Shown one piece after another: positions 24,574-32,982 of a DNA stretch of 35,410 nt (within the stretch, counting starts at the first letter, position 1; every line of letters begins with the position of its first letter). The notes below the pieces were generated by a model. It made no database searches. It saw only the letters and a program-made list of their open reading frames with translations, and had not been told where the DNA came from. The stretch comes from Bacteroidetes bacterium HGW-Bacteroidetes-8 (GTDB lineage: Bacteria; Bacteroidota; Bacteroidia; Bacteroidales; UBA932), in the NCBI GenBank assembly GCA_002840895.1, contig PHCZ01000015.1, positions 1-35,410 of the forward strand. The letters are read 5' to 3'. The translations under genes and the position numbers were made by a program.

Positions 24574-25863
24574 ATGATGTATCTTAGTAGAATGGCCGAT
24601 AAGCAGCTGATTCAAAATCTTGAAACATTTGGTGCTGTATTGATTGAAGGGCCTAAATGGTGTGGTAAAACAACCACAGCAATGAAACAGGCAAAAAGTG
24701 TTATAGAGCTGCAAGACCCTGATACTAGGGAGGGTTTTTTGGCAACCGCAAAAATTAGGCCTTCATTATTGTTGATAGGAGATACTCCTAGACTGGTAGA
24801 TGAGTGGCAAGTGGCTCCGGCAATATGGGACGCTGTAAGGGTGATGGTTGACAAACGGGGAGAGCCGGGGCAATTCATATTGACTGGCTCTAATAGTATA
24901 GACAAAACACAAATTATGCATTCCGGTACTGGCAGAATAGCTCGCATGCAAATGTATCCAATGAGTTTATTTGAATCTCAGGAATCAACAGGAGAAATTT
25001 CATTAATGGATATGTTTGATAATCCTGATTTTGATATAGATGGAGTAAAATCTAAAATGACTATTGAAGATCTGATATTTGTCGCTTGTAGGGGTGGTTG
25101 GCCTGCATCTTTAAAACTTAAAACATTAAAATCTCAATTATTGATTGCAAGAGATTATATAAAAAGTATTTGCGAAATTGATATTTCATCCGTAGATGGT
25201 ATAAATAGAGATAAAACACTTGCAAGTCTTATACTAAGAACATACTCCCGGAATTTATCGACTCTGGCAACAAAAACTACAATGATAAAGGATGTCAGGT
25301 CTAATATAGAAACTCTTGCCGAAAACACTTTCAATAGTTATGTCAATGCTTTTGAGAAACTATTTGTTATACAAGATGTTGAGGCTTGGAATCCTTCTAT
25401 ACGTTCATCCACTTCAATTCGAAGTAGTTCAAAACGGAACCTCATTGACCCGTCCATCGCCGTAGCTGCTCTAGGTTTGACACCAGAAAAGCTTAAAATG
25501 GATTTAAAAACATTTGGATTTATTTTTGAGTGTATGTGCATACGCGATTTAAAAGCATATTCTCAAGCACAAGGTAGTTCCCTTTCATATTACCATGACA
25601 GGTACGATCTTGAGGCAGACGCTGTCTTACTCTTACCTGATGGAAGATATGCTTTGATAGAGTTTAAGTTGGGAGGTAGTGAAGTGGAAGAAGGAGCAAG
25701 ACATTTATTAGAAATTAGAAATTTGGTGAGGGAATTTAATAAAACAGCAACAAATGCTCAGCTTAGGGAACCAGATTTGATGATGGTAATAACAGGAGGT
25801 CCAATCGCTTATACACGAACGGATGGAGTAAAGGTATTACCTCTGGCATGTCTTAAAAATTGA
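24574..25863 (+). CDS. AAA ATPase with DUF4143 domain
   Basis: A 429-residue protein starting MMYLSRMADKQLIQNLETFG. The P-loop GPKWCGKTT lies near residues 25-33, a Walker-B-like LVDEWQ near 75, and LTGSNS (sensor-like) near 107. The C-terminal half is DUF4143, a PD-(D/E)XK-like fold: DRYDLEADAVLLLPDGRYALIEFKLG contains D...ExK-type residues. These ATPases are very common in Bacteroidota, often in many copies, and related to archaeal-type AAA proteins; cellular role is not settled. A monocistronic unit behind a repeat array and its own promoter, with a possible terminator after it. An in-frame TTG at 24547 lies inside the promoter and was rejected as start. Confidence 0.9.
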   Translation: MMYLSRMADKQLIQNLETFGAVLIEGPKWCGKTTTAMKQAKSVIELQDPDTREGFLATAKIRPSLLLIGDTPRLVDEWQVAPAIWDAVRVMVDKRGEPGQFILTGSNSIDKTQIMHSGTGRIARMQMYPMSLFESQESTGEISLMDMFDNPDFDIDGVKSKMTIEDLIFVACRGGWPASLKLKTLKSQLLIARDYIKSICEIDISSVDGINRDKTLASLILRTYSRNLSTLATKTTMIKDVRSNIETLAENTFNSYVNAFEKLFVIQDVEAWNPSIRSSTSIRSSSKRNLIDPSIAVAALGLTPEKLKMDLKTFGFIFECMCIRDLKAYSQAQGSSLSYYHDRYDLEADAVLLLPDGRYALIEFKLGGSEVEEGARHLLEIRNLVREFNKTATNAQLREPDLMMVITGGPIAYTRTDGVKVLPLACLKN

Positions 25864-25896
25864 TGTTAGCCCAGCTTTTTTAAGATTGTTGACAGG

Positions 25897-25921
25897 ACCT
25901 CTCTTTTGCGTGGAGGTTTTT
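25897..25921 (+). terminator. Possible intrinsic terminator after DUF4143 gene
   Basis: ACCTC (25897-25901) and GAGGT (25913-25917) form a short stem followed by a run of T. The stem is only 5 bp, so this is a weak call. Confidence 0.35.
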
Positions 25922-26006
25922 ATGCCTGCACTTACATTGCTATTTCGGTGATATGCTCCGGAATATCCACCTAAAGCAGCTTATTTACAACTATAAAAAA
26001 CACGCA

Positions 26007-26371
26007 ATGAAAAATAAACCAAACATTTTTGATTATGCGACTTCAGAGCTTTCACAAGACGCTTTTTTGACTTGGTTAATTCAATGAGCAGATAAGGACT
26101 ACCAGTAAATTGATAATTCTCTGAATGCCTGTGCTATTTCTTTTGTTCAAGAACTTATAGACAAAAACTATCTGACCAAAGATGAGTTGAAAGACTATAA
26201 GCTACTTTCGGATTTTGAATCAAATTATGGTCTACAACTGTACCAAGCGTTATAGGTCAGATCCAAAGATATGAGAGGCTGAAAAGTCAAATTATTGATG
26301 CCGATGCTTACGAAGGCATTAAGATCTTCCCGATAGGAAATATAAACAAATTTAATCCCGGGAATATTTGA
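26007..26371 (+). pseudogene. PD-(D/E)XK-superfamily-like protein, broken
   Basis: The frame from ATG 26007 reads MKNKPNIFDYATSELSQDAF and then meets TGA at 26085 and TAA at 26106 before TAG at 26253. The first stop replaces what is usually Trp in WLIQWA. The N-terminus resembles a family annotated as PD-(D/E)XK nuclease-like in Bacteroidota; the central nuclease core is absent. From about 26263 another frame (RYERLKSQIIDADAYEGIKIFPIGNINKF) supplies what looks like the C-terminus and stops at 26369-26371, overlapping the MBL gene start. So an internal deletion plus nonsense mutations have inactivated the first gene of a coupled pair. Confidence 0.55.
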
Positions 26372-27292
26372 AAATTAAAATTCATAGAGGTATTAACCAG
26401 ATTGGCGGCTGCATAACAGAAATCGCTACCGAGAAAACCAGAATCCTGATTGACCTGGGGCAGAATCTTCCCGATGGCGACGGAGTGGTTATAGACACAC
26501 TGGCCCATAACGAGGCGATAGGGGAGCTTACAACCGGAATTGACGCCATACTCTATACCCACTATCACGGAGACCATTTTGGGCTCTTTAAATTTGTCCC
26601 CGACAATATCCCTCAGTATATAGGAGCCGTTGCAAAGCAGGTTGTTCTTTGCAAACATAACCGTCTCCAATTACGACACCTATATGTTCCTTATCGAGGC
26701 CGGCGGTAAACGAATACTTCACACCGGAGATTTTAGAGACCACGGCTACCTGGGAAAGGGGTTAATCCCAATGTTAAAGAGTCTCGTTTTAAAGCAGGGG
26801 GATATAGATTTTCTGATAACAGAGGGGACAATGCTCTCCCGTATTGAAGGTGAGATTCTCCACGAGAAGGAGTTGAGGACAATGATGAGAGAAGCTATGG
26901 AACAGTATAAGAGTGTGTTTGTACTATGCTCATCTACAGACCTGGAGCGCCTGGCAACAATCTATTCTGCAAACAGATCTTTAGAATCCCGCCCATTTGT
27001 CTGTGACGATTTTCAGGCGATGATCCTGAAAATATTTCAGGAATCTGCAGGAGAGCGAAGCGGGCTCTTTTAATTTAAAAAGTGCTACACCTTCTTTGAA
27101 AAGAACACAAAATTACTAAACTGGATGCAGGATAAGGGCTTCTGTATGCTGGTAAGGCCAACAGAACTTGGAATTATCCCCATACACAGCGAAGACTCAA
27201 CCCAATTCGCAACCCTCCCCCTCAAAAAAGAGCTCAAACAAAAAATTCTAACCCAAACAAAAAAATTTGCAGATATAACAATCGAGAGATAA
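26368..27292 (+). pseudogene. MBL-fold metallohydrolase, frameshifted and truncated
   Basis: Starts (TTG) KIKIHRGINQIGGCITEIATE, with the metallo-beta-lactamase motif HYHGDH (near residue 69) and, in another frame, HTGDFRDHGYL. Three lesions are visible: a small deletion with frameshift near 26640-26670; a TAA at 27071-27073 where the sister copy at 35.18 kb has AAA; and loss of sequence at about 27163, joining CMLVRPT to ELGIIPIHSED. The frame otherwise continues to the TAA at 27290-27292. The intact family has an RNase J/beta-CASP-like look (LIYSTWxxYINP, HTSGHAD). It overlaps the broken PD-(D/E)XK-like gene, so both were probably one operon. Confidence 0.75.
27048..27163 (+). repeat. 116-bp direct repeat, left copy
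   Basis: Aligns without gaps to 35155-35270 with three differences. In the MBL reading frame two are synonymous (TTT/TTC Phe, GAA/GAG Glu) and the third turns Lys AAA into stop TAA in this copy. The two copies bracket the metal-efflux operon. Confidence 0.9.
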
Positions 27293-27402
27293 CACCACGC
27301 TAGTATTAGATTAATTGAAAATCACAAGCACGAAATTATTATAAAAACTTACATCAAAATGAAAGTGAGCGAAACAATTTTAGTACTTTTACGTTTAAAT
27401 AA

Positions 27403-27831
27403 ATGATGAAACAGGGTTTTTCCATATTATTATCTTTTATTCTTTTGGCAAGCCATATGTACTTGACCATTGGAACACACTTTTGCGGTGGTGAAGCCGT
27501 TGAGACAAAGATAATGTTGGGCGAAACACATTTAGGACGTGGAATGATGGATATCGAAGAATCCTGCGATGATTCCAATCCAGCTAAAAATGAAACTAAT
27601 TTTAATAAAACTCCGTGTTGTGCAAACGAGTATCAAAATATTCACTCAACAAGTGAATTTGTAAAAGATACTTCTCAAATAGTTTTTAATGTTGAGTTTG
27701 CCGTTGCATTTATTTATAATACGTTGAATCTGGATTTATTTTCAAAGTCAACGCATCAGGTTTACAGTAAATACATTTCCCCGCCTCTTGAAGAAGACAT
27801 TCAGATTCTTTTTCAAACTTTTTTAATTTGA
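27403..27831 (+). CDS. HYC_CC_PP-like family protein, copper-operon associated
   Basis: A 142-residue exported or membrane-anchored small protein. An N-terminal hydrophobic segment (FSILLSFILLASHMYLTIG) is followed by HFCGGEA, then CCANEYQ and SPPLEED, the three landmarks of the HYC_CC_PP family of Bacteroidota (here HFC instead of HYC). Cys and His residues suggest metal binding in the periplasm. These genes are often beside heavy-metal efflux pumps, and here the CusA-type gene follows by 96 bp with a 12-bp inverted repeat between. It starts a new transcription unit in the same direction as the decayed MBL gene. Sequence just upstream (TACTTTTACG) is only a rough -7 match. Confidence 0.8.
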   Translation: MMKQGFSILLSFILLASHMYLTIGTHFCGGEAVETKIMLGETHLGRGMMDIEESCDDSNPAKNETNFNKTPCCANEYQNIHSTSEFVKDTSQIVFNVEFAVAFIYNTLNLDLFSKSTHQVYSKYISPPLEEDIQILFQTFLI

Positions 27832-27836
27832 TTTTC

Positions 27837-27905
27837 AAATTAACTATTCATCCCATATTACAATTTGTAGTGTGGTTTTCGTATATTGGTTCAAATAGTT
27901 AATTT
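27837..27905 (+). promoter_or_regulatory. 12-bp perfect inverted repeat before cusA-type gene
   Basis: AAATTAACTATT (27837-27848) and AATAGTTAATTT (27894-27905) are perfect reverse complements. The right arm ends 23 bp before the pump gene's ATG and is followed by T-rich sequence. It may be an operator, an mRNA hairpin or a weak terminator/attenuator between the first gene and the pump. Confidence 0.45.
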
Positions 27906-27927
27906 TTCTTGCTAAAATCATTTTGTT

Positions 27928-30900
27928 ATGCTAAATAAAATCATAAAATATTTCTTAGAGAACAAGTTGGTTACAATACTTGTTCTGACAGGATTTGTCA
28001 TATGGGGCATTGTTACCGCACCTTTTGGTTGGCAAATAGGTGGTTTGCCATCTGACCCTGTTCCAGTGGATGCCATACCGGACATTGGTGAAAACCAGCA
28101 GATTGTTTTTACCCCGTGGAATGGTCGGTCGCCACAAGATATTGAAGACCAGATTTCATATCCGTTAACAACCTATCTTTTAGGCATTCCAGGAGTAAAA
28201 ACCATCCGTAGCTCCTCCATTTTTGGTTTTTCCAGTATCTATATCATTTTTACTGAAGATATAGAGTTCTACTGGTCACGTTCCAGAATTTTGGAAAAGT
28301 TAAGTTCTCTTCCCTCCGGATTGTTGCCCGATGAAGTTCAACCCACATTAGGACCTGATGCAACAGCATTAGGGCAGGTTTATTGGTATACGCTTGAAGG
28401 GCGTGATAAAGACGGAAACCCGACTGGAGGTTGGGATTTACACGAAATACGTACTGTTCAGGATTTCTATGTAAAATATGGACTGAATGCAACAGAAGGT
28501 GTTTCAGAGGTAGCCTCAATTGGGGGATATATTCAGGAATACCAGATAGATGTAAACCCCGATGCCCTAAAAGCCTATAACATACCGCTGCATATGGTTA
28601 TGCAAGCAGTACAGAAATCAAACAGGGATGTGGGGGCTAAAACAATCGAGATAAATCAGGCAGAATATCTTGTGCGTGGATTAGGTTATGTAAAAAATGT
28701 AGAAGATATTGAGAAAGCTGTTGTGGCTGTTCAAGATAACACACCAGTTCGTATTAAGGATATTGCTGTGGTTACGCTTGGCCCAGCTTCGCGACGAGGT
28801 GTTCTCGATAAGGATGGAGCCGAAGTGGTAGGTGGGGTTATTGTGGCTCGGTATGGTGCTAACCCATTGCAGGTTATCAATAATGTAAAAGAGAAGATTG
28901 AAGAAATTTCACCCGGATTGCCAAAAAAAATGCTGGCAAATGGTATAGAAAGTCAACTAACTATTGTTCCGTTTTACGACCGCTCGAAATTGATCTATGA
29001 GACACTTGGTACCCTAGAAGAGGCCTTGTCTCTTCAAATCCTCATTACTATTTTGGTTATAATTGTTATGATTTATAACCTGAGGGCATCATTTCTAATA
29101 TCAAGTTTATTGCCTATTTCTGTACTTATGGTTTTTATCGCTATGCGGTATTTTGGTGTTGATGCCAATATAGTGGCTCTTTCAGGAATTGCTATTGCCA
29201 TAGGCACAATGGTCGATTTAGGAATAATTCTTTCGGAGAACATTGTAAAACATATTGACGAAGCACCACCCGGCCAAAAACTGATAACAACCATCTATAA
29301 TGGCTCTACAGAAGTGAGTTCGGCTATTCTTACTGCCGTTTCCACCACCATCGTAAGTTTTATTCCTGTTTTTACTATGCAGGCAGCCGAAGGGAAATTA
29401 TTCGGCCCCTTGGCATTTACCAAAACCTTTGCTTTGGTTGCCGCGCTTATAGTTTCACTTATCATTTTGCCTACATTGGCACACTGGGTTTTTGGGTTTA
29501 AAATAAAAAATCCACGTCATATTAGATGGGTTAATATTTTACTTATTGTAGTCGGTGTTATTGGGCTATTCAGTAGTATGGTAAGGGCTGGGATATTACT
29601 CATTTTATTTGGTATTATCCCTTTCACTAAACCTTTTATAAAAGATAAAAAGCTGTTTAAAAAACCACTTTTCAGTAAAGCCTTGGAAAATATTGAATTG
29701 GTTTTGGTGGTAGTGGGTGTAATATGGCTTTTGGCAAAGTACTGGTTGCCTCTCGGTGCCGCTAAAAGTGTGCTTATCAACTTTGTTTTTGTTGCACTTT
29801 TGGTAGGCTTTATTTTAGGAGCATTTAGTTTACTCCAGTTTTCTTATAAAAGAATTTTACGCTGGTGTTTGAACAACAAAGTGAAGTTTTTATTGATTCC
29901 TACCTTTTTGATTTTGTTAGCTGTTAATGTCTGGATGGGCTTTACTTCTGTTTTCGGATTTTTGGCAAATGGTGCTGACAAAATAGGTTGGAACATTAGA
30001 ACTACTTCTGTTTGGTCAGGTCTTAATCATTCTTTTCCCGGAATTGGGAAAGAGTTTATGCCGGCACTGGATGAAGGTAGCTTTTTGCTAATGCCAACCT
30101 CTATGCCTCATTCAGGAGTTGAATATAACCGGAAAGTCGTTGGTCAGTTAGATATGATGCTGACAAATATCCCGGAAGTGGAACTTACCGTTGGTAAATT
30201 AGGTAGGGTAGAGTCTGCACTCGACCCAGCTCCGATTTCTATGTACGAAAATATTATCAACTATAAGTCAGAATATGCTCTCAATGAGAAAGGACATCGT
30301 AAACGCTTTAAAACAGATAGAGAAGACCGCTTTGTTTTGAAGAATGGAGAGGTATTTAGCAATGAGGAATTGCTATCTAAAAATATTTCGTTAGATGAGT
30401 TGATACCGGATGAGAAGGGAAACTATTTCAGAAATTGGCGCAAACACATAAAATCATCCGATGATATTTGGGAGGAAATAGTTGCCGTTACCAAAATACC
30501 CGGTGTTACCTCCGCCCCAAAACTGCAACCTATCGAAACCCGTTTGGTAATGTTGCAGACAGGAATGAGAGCTCCAATGGGAATTAAAGTTTATGGCCCT
30601 GACCTTAAAACTATTGAAGAGTTTGGGTTAAAGCTGGAAGGTATTCTGAAACAAGTACCTTCAGTAAAAGCCGAGGCTGCATTTGCCGACCGAATCGTTG
30701 GGAAACCCTACATTCACCTTAACATTAGAAGGGATGAAATTTCACGTTATGGATTAAATGTAGAAGATGTGCAACAAAGCATTGAAACCGCTATTGGAGG
30801 TATGAAGATAGGCTATACCGTTGAGGGACGCGAGCGATTTCCCATTCGGGTCCGTTATCCGCGAGAGTTGCGAGACGATCCCGAATCGCTTAGTAATATT

Positions 30901-31749
30901 CTAATTCCAACACCCACAGGGGCGCAAATTCCATTAAAGCAATTGGTAGATATGGAATATGTGCGTGGACCGCAAGCCATAAAAAGTGAAAATACCTTTT
31001 TGGTGGGCTATGTACTATTTGATAAAAAAGATGGCTTTGCCGAGGTTGATGTGGTGAACGATGCACAGGAAATGATTCAGCAAAAGATTGATTCTGACGA
31101 GTTAATTGTTCCTGCTGGAGTAAATTACAAATTTTCTGGCAGTTACGAAAATCAGGTGCGTGCCGAAAAACGGCTCAGTATAATCGTACCTATTGTATTA
31201 TTAATCATCTTTCTGATACTTTACTTCCAATTCAAATCGGTGACAACTTCACTTATGATTTTTACTGGTGTAGCTATGGCCTTTAGCGGAGGTTTTATAA
31301 TGCTCTGGTTATATGGACAGGGGTGGTTTGCAGATTTTTCAGTTTTTGGAACGAATATCCGTGGGCTTTTTCAGATGCAAACAGTTAACTTGAGTGTAGC
31401 CGTTTGGGTGGGCTTTATTGCTCTTTTTGGGCTAGCCACCGATGATGGGGTTTTGATGGGGACATATCTCGACCAAAGTTTTAAAAACAATCGTACAAAA
31501 ACAAGAGAAGAAATCAGGGCTGCTGTTGTGGAAGCTGGAGAACGTAGAATAAGACCTGCTGTAATGACAACCGCAACTACCATTATTGCATTGTTACCAG
31601 TTCTTACATCAACCGGGCGGGGTGCTGATATAATGGTGCCTATGGCTATTCCTGCTTTTGGAGGAATGATTGTAGCAGCCATCACATATTATATTGTTCC
31701 CACGCTATATTGTATGCGTGAAGAGTATAAACTTAAAAAATCGAAATAA
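27928..31749 (+). CDS. cusA: Heavy-metal efflux RND pump, CusA/CzcA family, probably Cu/Ag type
   Basis: A 1273-residue inner-membrane proton antiporter. Features include the N-terminal helix followed by PVDAIPDIGENQQIVFTPWNG, the central TM4 signature GIAIAIGTMVDLGIILSEN, and TTIVSFIPVF. The C-terminal half has LATDDGVLMGTYLDQSF and RRIRPAVMTTATTIIALLPV. The A-x-G-x-MVD signature is closer to copper/silver (HME4, CusA) than to zinc (CzcA) pumps. Met residues in MPTSMPHSG and TGMRAPMGIKV could be part of the metal relay. It is about 200 residues longer than E. coli CusA because of extra hydrophobic segments at about 530-690, usual in Bacteroidota. It overlaps the TolC-like gene by one base (TAATG). 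Confidence 0.92.
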   Translation: MLNKIIKYFLENKLVTILVLTGFVIWGIVTAPFGWQIGGLPSDPVPVDAIPDIGENQQIVFTPWNGRSPQDIEDQISYPLTTYLLGIPGVKTIRSSSIFGFSSIYIIFTEDIEFYWSRSRILEKLSSLPSGLLPDEVQPTLGPDATALGQVYWYTLEGRDKDGNPTGGWDLHEIRTVQDFYVKYGLNATEGVSEVASIGGYIQEYQIDVNPDALKAYNIPLHMVMQAVQKSNRDVGAKTIEINQAEYLVRGLGYVKNVEDIEKAVVAVQDNTPVRIKDIAVVTLGPASRRGVLDKDGAEVVGGVIVARYGANPLQVINNVKEKIEEISPGLPKKMLANGIESQLTIVPFYDRSKLIYETLGTLEEALSLQILITILVIIVMIYNLRASFLISSLLPISVLMVFIAMRYFGVDANIVALSGIAIAIGTMVDLGIILSENIVKHIDEAPPGQKLITTIYNGSTEVSSAILTAVSTTIVSFIPVFTMQAAEGKLFGPLAFTKTFALVAALIVSLIILPTLAHWVFGFKIKNPRHIRWVNILLIVVGVIGLFSSMVRAGILLILFGIIPFTKPFIKDKKLFKKPLFSKALENIELVLVVVGVIWLLAKYWLPLGAAKSVLINFVFVALLVGFILGAFSLLQFSYKRILRWCLNNKVKFLLIPTFLILLAVNVWMGFTSVFGFLANGADKIGWNIRTTSVWSGLNHSFPGIGKEFMPALDEGSFLLMPTSMPHSGVEYNRKVVGQLDMMLTNIPEVELTVGKLGRVESALDPAPISMYENIINYKSEYALNEKGHRKRFKTDREDRFVLKNGEVFSNEELLSKNISLDELIPDEKGNYFRNWRKHIKSSDDIWEEIVAVTKIPGVTSAPKLQPIETRLVMLQTGMRAPMGIKVYGPDLKTIEEFGLKLEGILKQVPSVKAEAAFADRIVGKPYIHLNIRRDEISRYGLNVEDVQQSIETAIGGMKIGYTVEGRERFPIRVRYPRELRDDPESLSNILIPTPTGAQIPLKQLVDMEYVRGPQAIKSENTFLVGYVLFDKKDGFAEVDVVNDAQEMIQQKIDSDELIVPAGVNYKFSGSYENQVRAEKRLSIIVPIVLLIIFLILYFQFKSVTTSLMIFTGVAMAFSGGFIMLWLYGQGWFADFSVFGTNIRGLFQMQTVNLSVAVWVGFIALFGLATDDGVLMGTYLDQSFKNNRTKTREEIRAAVVEAGERRIRPAVMTTATTIIALLPVLTSTGRGADIMVPMAIPAFGGMIVAAITYYIVPTLYCMREEYKLKKSK

Positions 31750-32981
31750 TGAAGCAATATATAATAATATTAATGGCAATGCTATTGCACAGTTCGCCGA
31801 GCTTTGCTCAAACACTAGAAGATTATTTTAAGATAGCTGCCCAAAATAATCCGGGTTTACAGGCTACCTATAAAGAATATGAGGCTTCTTTGCAGAAAGT
31901 GCCACAAGTGAGCACTTTGTCCGACCCTACTTTTTCTTTCGGGTATTTTATCTCTCCGGTGGAAACAAGAGTTGGGCCTCAGCAGGCAAGGTTTTCTCTC
32001 ACGCAAATGTTCCCGTGGTTTGGAACCTTAAAAGCTCAGGGCAATGCTGCAACTTTTATGGCAGAGGCAAAATTTCAAAGTTTTATTGAAGCCCGGAACA
32101 AACTTTATCTACAGGTGGCATCTGCTTATTATTCATTATACGAATTAAAAAGATGGGTTCGCATTGAACAGGAAAACATTAAAATTTTGGAATCCTATAA
32201 AACCATTGCTACTCAAAATTTTAAAAATGGAAAAGGAACAATGGTAGATGCTCTGCGAGTGGACATTATGTTGAAAGATGCTCAAACCAATTTGAGTATT
32301 CTCGGGGATAAAGAAATACCCTTGCAGACCACTTTCAACAATTTGTTGAACAGACCAAAAAATGAAATAGTGCAAATCAACGATTCTTTGAGAGCAGAAA
32401 TCCTTTCAGATAATTTCGGAAAAGATTCTTTAATTATAGCCAATCCAACTTTGAAAGCATTGAATTTAAAACTTCACGCAAGTAAAGCCTTAGAACTTGC
32501 AGCCCAAAAGCAAGGACTACCAAAATTGGGTGTAGGTTTAGATTATGTATTGGTAGGTGAGCGTACCGATGTATCAATGCCCGATAATGGAAAAAATGTA
32601 TTAATGCCAATGGTAAGTGTAAGCATTCCAATTTTTAGGGCTAAATACAATGCTTCGGTGAAAGAAGCCCAACTGATGCAGGAAAGCTACACGCTACAAA
32701 AACAAGAAGCAACAAATACACTCATTTCTGAATATGAAATGGTCTGGTTTCAGGTTCAGCAGCAATTGCAACTATTGGCTCTTTACGAACAGCAAATTCA
32801 AACTACCCAACAATCTTTGAACCTGCTTTTTACTTCATATGGAAATTCAGGGAAAGAGTTTGAGGAGGTGTTGCGAATGCAGCAGCAATTGCTCAAATAC
32901 CAGAAAGTTAGAGCAACAGCTTTGACTCAATACCATATAGCCGTTGAAAAAATCAATTACTTAACATCAAAATCGTATTAA
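31749..32981 (+). CDS. TolC-family outer membrane channel (CusC-like)
   Basis: A 410-residue protein with a signal peptide (about 1-20, ending SFAQ) and two related halves of long helices, the OEP fold. Examples are NPGLQATYKEYEASLQKVPQ near the N-terminus and YNASVKEAQLMQESYTLQKQEATN in the second half. PTFSFGYFISP and VGPQQARFSLTQMFPWFGTL mark the outer-membrane strands and are typical of metal-efflux members. It forms the exit duct of the tripartite pump, which docks on the CusB-type adaptor. Its ATG overlaps the pump gene's stop; the adaptor gene starts 1 bp after its stop. Confidence 0.92.
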   Translation: MKQYIIILMAMLLHSSPSFAQTLEDYFKIAAQNNPGLQATYKEYEASLQKVPQVSTLSDPTFSFGYFISPVETRVGPQQARFSLTQMFPWFGTLKAQGNAATFMAEAKFQSFIEARNKLYLQVASAYYSLYELKRWVRIEQENIKILESYKTIATQNFKNGKGTMVDALRVDIMLKDAQTNLSILGDKEIPLQTTFNNLLNRPKNEIVQINDSLRAEILSDNFGKDSLIIANPTLKALNLKLHASKALELAAQKQGLPKLGVGLDYVLVGERTDVSMPDNGKNVLMPMVSVSIPIFRAKYNASVKEAQLMQESYTLQKQEATNTLISEYEMVWFQVQQQLQLLALYEQQIQTTQQSLNLLFTSYGNSGKEFEEVLRMQQQLLKYQKVRATALTQYHIAVEKINYLTSKSY

Positions 32982-32982
32982 A

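Noticed and set aside
26630-27073. A separate MBL-fold gene starting at 26630
   Set aside because: It is the frameshifted continuation of the 26368 gene; its first residues belong to another frame of the same domain.
27071-27073. Natural end of the MBL protein
   Set aside because: The sister copy has AAA here and the frame continues with conserved sequence to 27292, so this is a nonsense mutation.
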